A DNA stretch of 8,941 nt, from contig CAMNFW010000072.1 of NCBI GenBank assembly GCA_946537565.1, positions 1 to 8,941 on the forward strand. The letters run 5' to 3'. Source of the stretch: an uncultured Ruminococcus sp. (lineage in GTDB: Bacteria > Bacillota > Clostridia > Oscillospirales > Ruminococcaceae). The position numbers and the translations under genes are program-made. A model generated the notes under the pieces. The model did no database searches. It saw nothing but the letters and a program-made list of their open reading frames with translations, and was not told the DNA's origin. How positions within the stretch are numbered: position 1 is the first letter of the stretch; the number at the start of each line of letters is the position of its first letter. Below are positions 5,178-8,941 of the stretch, in pieces.

Positions 5178-6122
5178 TCAGCCGCCGGAATCAAGTCCTG
5201 TTGAAATGTCAGCAAACTCTCCGCTGGGCTTGCAGTTAACGAACTCAAATGCGTTGCTGTCATAGTAGAACCAGATGAAGAATGCTGCAAGACCGGTGTT
5301 GTTCTTAACATTCAGATAGTATTCAAATGTATCGCCGGGCTTTACAGAAACATTGTCTCCGTAGAATACCATATCTGTACCCTCTGGGATATCAGACTCC
5401 TTAGCTGAGCCGTTTACAGTAATTGTACCGTCAATAACTGCTCCGGGACTTACTGATGTACCTGCGATATTTGAAAGATCAGGAGAAATTCTCACTTTAT
5501 AATCTCCATCAGGAGTTGTATCCTTGACCTTGAAGGTTATTTTAATGAAATCTCCTTCAAAATAGAAGTTCTCGTCCTTAGAGATATCGAGCCACATTGC
5601 ATATTTGCCTACTGTTTCCGACTTATAATTATCGCCAGAAGAAGTAGTTTTTTCACTGTTTCCGCTGGGAGTAGTAACAACGTTATATACAGGAACCATT
5701 GTAGTTACAGTTTCGCCCTTGGCATCTGTAACAGTGCTTCCGCTTGCATCAGTTACTGTTACAGCTTCAGTAACCGTTTCGCCCTTAGCATCAGTTACAA
5801 TTTCAGTCTGAGTGGCAGCGGGAGTATTGCTGTCTGACTTTGCAGCTGTAGTAACTGCGGCAGTGCTTCCTTCCTGCTGTGATGGCTCAGTTGTATTAGC
5901 AACAACTCCTTCTGCAATTTCAACATCACCGTTAGGATCTTTAATGTCAGCATCTCCGGCATCACCTACTGTAAATGGATACTGAAGTGTAACATCATCC
6001 GATGAATTCGCCGAAGAACCTCCAGATGAGGACTTGCTTTTATCACCGCAGCCCGCAATACTTGTCATTGCAACACAAAGAAGTGCAGCAAGAGCAATAA
6101 ATCTTTTACTGATATTTTTCAT
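5178..6122 (-). CDS. Surface lipoprotein with Thr-rich linker and cohesin-like C-terminal strands
   Basis: A 314-residue exported lipoprotein. A basic N-terminus and hydrophobic segment (7-20) lead to the lipobox IAGC with lipidated C25. A Ser/Gly/Asn-rich stretch (27-41), an acidic segment (50-72) and a Thr/Val-rich repeat linker (about 85-165) follow. Residues about 170-305 are beta-rich. FIKITFKVKDTTPDGDYKV and DGTITVNG resemble the C-terminal strands of cohesin or related carbohydrate-binding folds. VSVKPGDTFEYYLNVKNNTG and AAFFIWFYYDSNAFEFVN resemble the N-terminal strands, here in reversed order. No catalytic motif, dockerin or sortase signal is seen. The start is supported by AAAGGAA 7 nt upstream. 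A perfect consensus promoter and a strong terminator make it monocistronic and probably well expressed. Function unknown; a surface adhesin or binding protein is a reasonable guess. Confidence 0.87.
   Translation of the reverse strand: MKNISKRFIALAALLCVAMTSIAGCGDKSKSSSGGSSANSSDDVTLQYPFTVGDAGDADIKDPNGDVEIAEGVVANTTEPSQQEGSTAAVTTAAKSDSNTPAATQTEIVTDAKGETVTEAVTVTDASGSTVTDAKGETVTTMVPVYNVVTTPSGNSEKTTSSGDNYKSETVGKYAMWLDISKDENFYFEGDFIKITFKVKDTTPDGDYKVRISPDLSNIAGTSVSPGAVIDGTITVNGSAKESDIPEGTDMVFYGDNVSVKPGDTFEYYLNVKNNTGLAAFFIWFYYDSNAFEFVNCKPSGEFADISTGLDSGG
5703..5798 (-). repeat. Thr/Val-rich imperfect linker repeats
   Basis: Within the lipoprotein, VTDAKGETVT occurs at residues 109-118 and again at 131-140, with the variant VTDASGSTVT at 123-132. 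The DNA copies have diverged at third positions, so the protein repeat is kept while the DNA is not a recent duplication. Such Thr-rich linkers usually act as flexible stalks that can be glycosylated. Confidence 0.8.
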
Positions 6123-6189
6123 GTTTACATTCCTTTCAATATATGTAATATATATACAAACAGGTCAGTGCTGCCTGCTCTCTTAAAAT

Positions 6190-6218
6190 ATTATATACAA
6201 TTTTAAGGAATTTGTCAA
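6190..6218 (-). promoter_or_regulatory. Perfect consensus promoter of the lipoprotein gene
   Basis: On the - strand TTGACA (6218-6213) and TATAAT (6195-6190) are separated by 17 bp. Transcription would start near 6183, giving a leader of about 61 nt. No convincing terminator for the SGNH gene is seen between 6219 and 6315, so read-through into this gene is possible. Confidence 0.9.
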
Positions 6219-6315
6219 GTGGATTTGAAAATTGTAATTGATTATTTGTTAAAACATCACCTGATTATCATAAAGATTTCATCTTACTTACACTTCGCCT
6301 GAAAATCACTGTATT

Positions 6316-7617
6316 TTATTCAATATCAAGAAATTTTTCATAAGTTTCAATAAAGGCATCACTGACGATCTGTCCGCCTTCACCGTTTGGGTGTCCGCCG
6401 TATAAAGCGTGAGCAGGTTCATCAGCTGTTGAAAGATAAGATGCAAAGTCAAAATAAAAAGCACCGTACTGCTCACAGCTTTCTTTGAGCATATCATTAA
6501 ATTCAAGCCTTACTTTTTCCATATCGGACCGGTAATCCTGGGGAGGTGCGCTGAATACGATAAGACTGCAATTTTCGCTTTTGAATTTATTCATCAGCTG
6601 TTTTATATATTCATTGATCTCCTCAGCAGTATTTCCGCCGTCACCGCCGTATTCGCCGGATATTATATCATTTGTACCAAAGGCAAGCAGAACAATATCA
6701 GCGTTTGCTGTACGTTCAAGCCAGCTGCGGTCATAAGCTGCATCGCTTGACCTTGACCAGCCAAGTCCATTGTTCCAGAAACTGTAATCGCTGCCCAGAG
6801 TCTGTGATATCCTTGCCGCCCAGAATTCATATTCCATGAAGTTAGTCTGGCAGCCCTGAGTGATCGAATCTCCTATTGCTGCAACACGATATTTTACTTC
6901 CCGGTCAGCGCCTATCAGTGCAGGAAGCGGAACGTGATCGCAGTACTGATATCCTTTAGCCTCGTCATATATCGCATCACATTTTGTAAGATTTGAAGTC
7001 GCATTCGCTGGTATACACTCGCCGCTGACAGTCCATTCCCAGACAAGATAATGACCCTCCGGAACTTCATAATTAATTGGATCGCTCCAGAATTCCTCGC
7101 CCGGTTCAACAGTTCTGTTTTCATTGCCGTCAAAAGTTACCGGCTGGATATTTGTTATCTCATCATTAACGTCTGTTCCGCCGTCTGCAATTGAAGCACT
7201 CTCTATCGTATATTCACTGCCTATCTGCCCGACATACGCATTTTTTCCGTCCTTGTCATAAGTAGAATCGACCTCGTTTACAAAGTAAAAGCAGTATTCC
7301 AGTTCACCATATTCTTCTACGGGGAAATACGCTCTGTAGGTGATATGCTCAACATCTGTTACGGTATAATTGTTTCCGGTGGAGATATATGTATTTGAAA
7401 GATATTTGCCGAAGTTGCCGCTGATAGTTTTTTTAGGAGCAGGGGTGCATATATCCTGCATCTCATACAGTGGTTCAGGCTTTTCAGGTTCTGCGGTCTG
7501 AGATGAGGTTTCTGCCGCAGATCCCTGAATATCTGTATTTTGCGATTGATCGCTGTTTCCGCAGGAGCTGAGCATCAGCGCTGTCAGAAAAGCAATAATG
7601 ATTTTTTGTTTTCTCAT
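6316..7617 (-). CDS. Secreted SGNH/GDSL-family esterase lipoprotein
   Basis: A 433-residue lipoprotein. The signal peptide ends in lipobox LSSC with C19, followed by a Ser/Thr/Glu/Pro linker (20-50). Residues about 60-235 form a beta-rich N-terminal domain; PVTFDG and EEFWSDPINYEVPEGHYL are like the accessory domain of other secreted GDSL esterases. The SGNH domain is at about 243-433: block I AIGDSITQG with nucleophile S251, block II NNGLG (G284), block III FGTND (N316), and block V GGHPN with catalytic H409. Where most members have Asp three residues before that His, this protein has Tyr406. Family enzymes remove acetyl or other acyl groups from polysaccharides or lipids. The start is backed by AAAAGGAG 8 nt upstream. 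It follows the GH42 gene by 52 nt with no terminator between, suggesting co-transcription and a role in glycan deacetylation. Confidence 0.9.
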   Translation of the reverse strand: MRKQKIIIAFLTALMLSSCGNSDQSQNTDIQGSAAETSSQTAEPEKPEPLYEMQDICTPAPKKTISGNFGKYLSNTYISTGNNYTVTDVEHITYRAYFPVEEYGELEYCFYFVNEVDSTYDKDGKNAYVGQIGSEYTIESASIADGGTDVNDEITNIQPVTFDGNENRTVEPGEEFWSDPINYEVPEGHYLVWEWTVSGECIPANATSNLTKCDAIYDEAKGYQYCDHVPLPALIGADREVKYRVAAIGDSITQGCQTNFMEYEFWAARISQTLGSDYSFWNNGLGWSRSSDAAYDRSWLERTANADIVLLAFGTNDIISGEYGGDGGNTAEEINEYIKQLMNKFKSENCSLIVFSAPPQDYRSDMEKVRLEFNDMLKESCEQYGAFYFDFASYLSTADEPAHALYGGHPNGEGGQIVSDAFIETYEKFLDIE

Positions 7618-7645
7618 TGTAAAAACTCCTTTTGTGATTAAATAC

Positions 7646-7666
7646 TACGCAGTGCCTAAATGCGTA
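7646..7666 (-). other. Small stem-loop between the GH42 and SGNH genes
   Basis: TACGCA (7646-7651) and TGCGTA (7661-7666) form a 6-bp stem with a 9-nt loop. There is no T run on the - strand, so it should not stop transcription. It could be an mRNA processing or stability element, or chance. Confidence 0.3.
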
Positions 7667-7669
7667 TAT

Positions 7670-8941
7670 TCATGATATAACTGCATAGCCATAGCCTTGC
7701 AGCTTTAATTCTTTGTATTTTTCACCTGTGATCAGATCAGTGTACTCTTTGCCGAGAGAAACTGTTTTATCTTCATTGGTGAAATTCTGAACAAAAACTA
7801 TTCTTTCATCACCATTCATTCTTAACGATGCAGTTACGCCTTCAGGAAAATCTGTATCAAGTGCCTTTTCAAGCTTCAGTTCACCTACTATGAATCTTAT
7901 CATATCCTGCACGATAGAATCAGAGCCAATAGCACTATAATGATAAGCCTTGCCGTTTCCAAAATCATTGCAGGTGATTACAGGCTGACCTTTATAATAA
8001 TCACTTTCGTAAACAGCCAGAACCTTTGCAGTTGTTATATTATTTACCTCACAAAGCTTAGTGATCTTATAACAGTTTCCGTTAAACACCGTTGAATTGG
8101 ATTGACCGTCGGACAGCCCGTCTGTTTCTTCTGTCCAGTATCCCATAACATCGCTCAGCTTTTCATCTGTTGCTTCTCCAAGAAAACATAAATCTGTATC
8201 ATTGACAACACCACTAAAAGCTGTAGTCAGCAGTGTGCCGCCGTTCTTTACAAATTTTCTAAGTTTATCCTGAATACCTGCCCTGAACATATACAGCATA
8301 GGCGCTATAATAAGTTTATAACCTGAAAAATCGCTTTCACTGTCAAGAATATCAACGTTAATACCATTTCTAAAAAAATAACTATAGCAATTTTGTATCT
8401 GTCCGAAATAATCAAGTCCTGCATTTCTCGGTCCCTGACATTTATCCAGCGCCCAGTGGTTTTCAGTATCATATATGATCGCAGCCTGTGCAGAAAAACT
8501 GCTGCCGTAAATCTTTCCGGAAAACTTTGAAAGATCAGCTCCAAGTGCTGATACTTCCCGGAAAACTCTTGTATTTCCGGTGCCTGTATGTGATATTACA
8601 GCACTGTGGAATTTTACTGCACTTCCCCTGCTCTGTCTGAGCTGAAAATACATTCCTGAATCTGCGCCGTGAGCAATAGCATTGATTACAGATAATCCAT
8701 GCATTCCAGGCCGTTTCATTCTGCTTATGCTGCGCCAGTTGGTTGTAGAAGGTGTGCATTCCATGAGCAGGAATGGCTGATTTTTTATTGACCGCATCAT
8801 GTCATGAGATAGGCTCTCACAGCAAGCAGTGATATTATCTGGTATCTCAGAATGCCAGTCCGGGTAGCTGTCCCATGAAACTACGTCCAGTTCCCTGCCA
8901 AGTCTGAAATAATTCAGCTCATAATTGTATATTCCCATAAG
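7670..8941 (-). CDS. GH42 beta-galactosidase, C-terminal part (runs off the window)
   Basis: The last 423 codons of a glycoside hydrolase family 42 beta-galactosidase. The reading frame stays open to the right edge (the codon before the Met at 8938 is CTT), so that Met is not the real start. Roughly 250 residues with the acid/base Glu are expected outside. Numbering from that Met, LDVVSWDSYPDWH (18-29) is the end of the barrel core. LLMECTPSTTNW (57-68) holds the probable nucleophile E60. MYFQLRQSRGSAVKFHSAVI is also characteristic. About 150-355 is the Rossmann-like trimerisation domain (YKLIIAPMLY, FVKNGGTLL, GYWTEETDGL). About 365-422 is the small C-terminal beta domain. Whether it is secreted cannot be seen. 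It lies upstream of the SGNH esterase, so galactose-containing plant or host glycans are a plausible substrate. Confidence 0.95.
   Translation of the reverse strand, partial: LMGIYNYELNYFRLGRELDVVSWDSYPDWHSEIPDNITACCESLSHDMMRSIKNQPFLLMECTPSTTNWRSISRMKRPGMHGLSVINAIAHGADSGMYFQLRQSRGSAVKFHSAVISHTGTGNTRVFREVSALGADLSKFSGKIYGSSFSAQAAIIYDTENHWALDKCQGPRNAGLDYFGQIQNCYSYFFRNGINVDILDSESDFSGYKLIIAPMLYMFRAGIQDKLRKFVKNGGTLLTTAFSGVVNDTDLCFLGEATDEKLSDVMGYWTEETDGLSDGQSNSTVFNGNCYKITKLCEVNNITTAKVLAVYESDYYKGQPVITCNDFGNGKAYHYSAIGSDSIVQDMIRFIVGELKLEKALDTDFPEGVTASLRMNGDERIVFVQNFTNEDKTVSLGKEYTDLITGEKYKELKLQGYGYAVIS

Noticed and set aside
6273..6285. AAGAT-TTC-ATCTT hairpin as a terminator of the SGNH gene
   Set aside because: Only five AT-rich pairs with a 3-nt loop and no T run on the - strand.

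Overview
The window is low-GC Firmicutes-type DNA. Its gene families point to a gut or rumen Ruminococcus or a close Oscillospiraceae relative: a PadR/HAAS-DUF4097 pair, Thr/Ser-rich lipoproteins with cohesin-like strands, a secreted SGNH esterase and a GH42 beta-galactosidase. The genus is inferred from gene style and not proven. Only the first gene lies on the + strand; all others are on the - strand. There is no tRNA, rRNA, CRISPR array, insertion sequence or prophage cluster.

Region 1 (1-460): a small ArsC/Spx-fold thioredoxin-like protein with a CTTC motif, followed by a strong terminator. Region 2 (475-1554): a stand-alone Xer-type tyrosine recombinase with a complete catalytic set. It has its own promoter, and its leader holds a perfect 14-bp inverted repeat around a 6-bp centre, the geometry of a dif or core recombination site.

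Region 3 (1571-4860): a tightly overlapping four-gene operon read leftwards. The order is PadR regulator, HAAS/DUF1700-DUF4097 membrane protein, AlkD-type DNA alkylation repair glycosylase, and a beta-phosphoglucomutase-like HAD phosphatase. All junctions overlap by 4-11 nt. One consensus promoter (TTGACA, 17 bp, TATAAT) drives the set, and its -10 lies inside palindromic DNA that looks like the PadR operator. The likely logic is a repressor and membrane sensor pair controlling envelope stress, with a DNA repair enzyme and a phosphatase carried along.

Region 4 (4861-5177): an AT-rich gap without a protein gene. It contains a + strand promoter and a + strand terminator about 50 nt apart with no ORF between them (a small RNA candidate), then the terminator of the next gene.

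Region 5 (5178-6218): a single-gene unit for a surface lipoprotein with a Thr-rich repeat linker and a C-terminal beta domain whose two halves look like cohesin strands in swapped order. It has a perfect consensus promoter and a clean terminator.

Region 6 (6316-8941): an SGNH/GDSL esterase lipoprotein sits 52 nt downstream of a GH42 beta-galactosidase that runs off the right edge. This looks like a glycan-degradation operon in which deacetylation and galactoside hydrolysis are paired.
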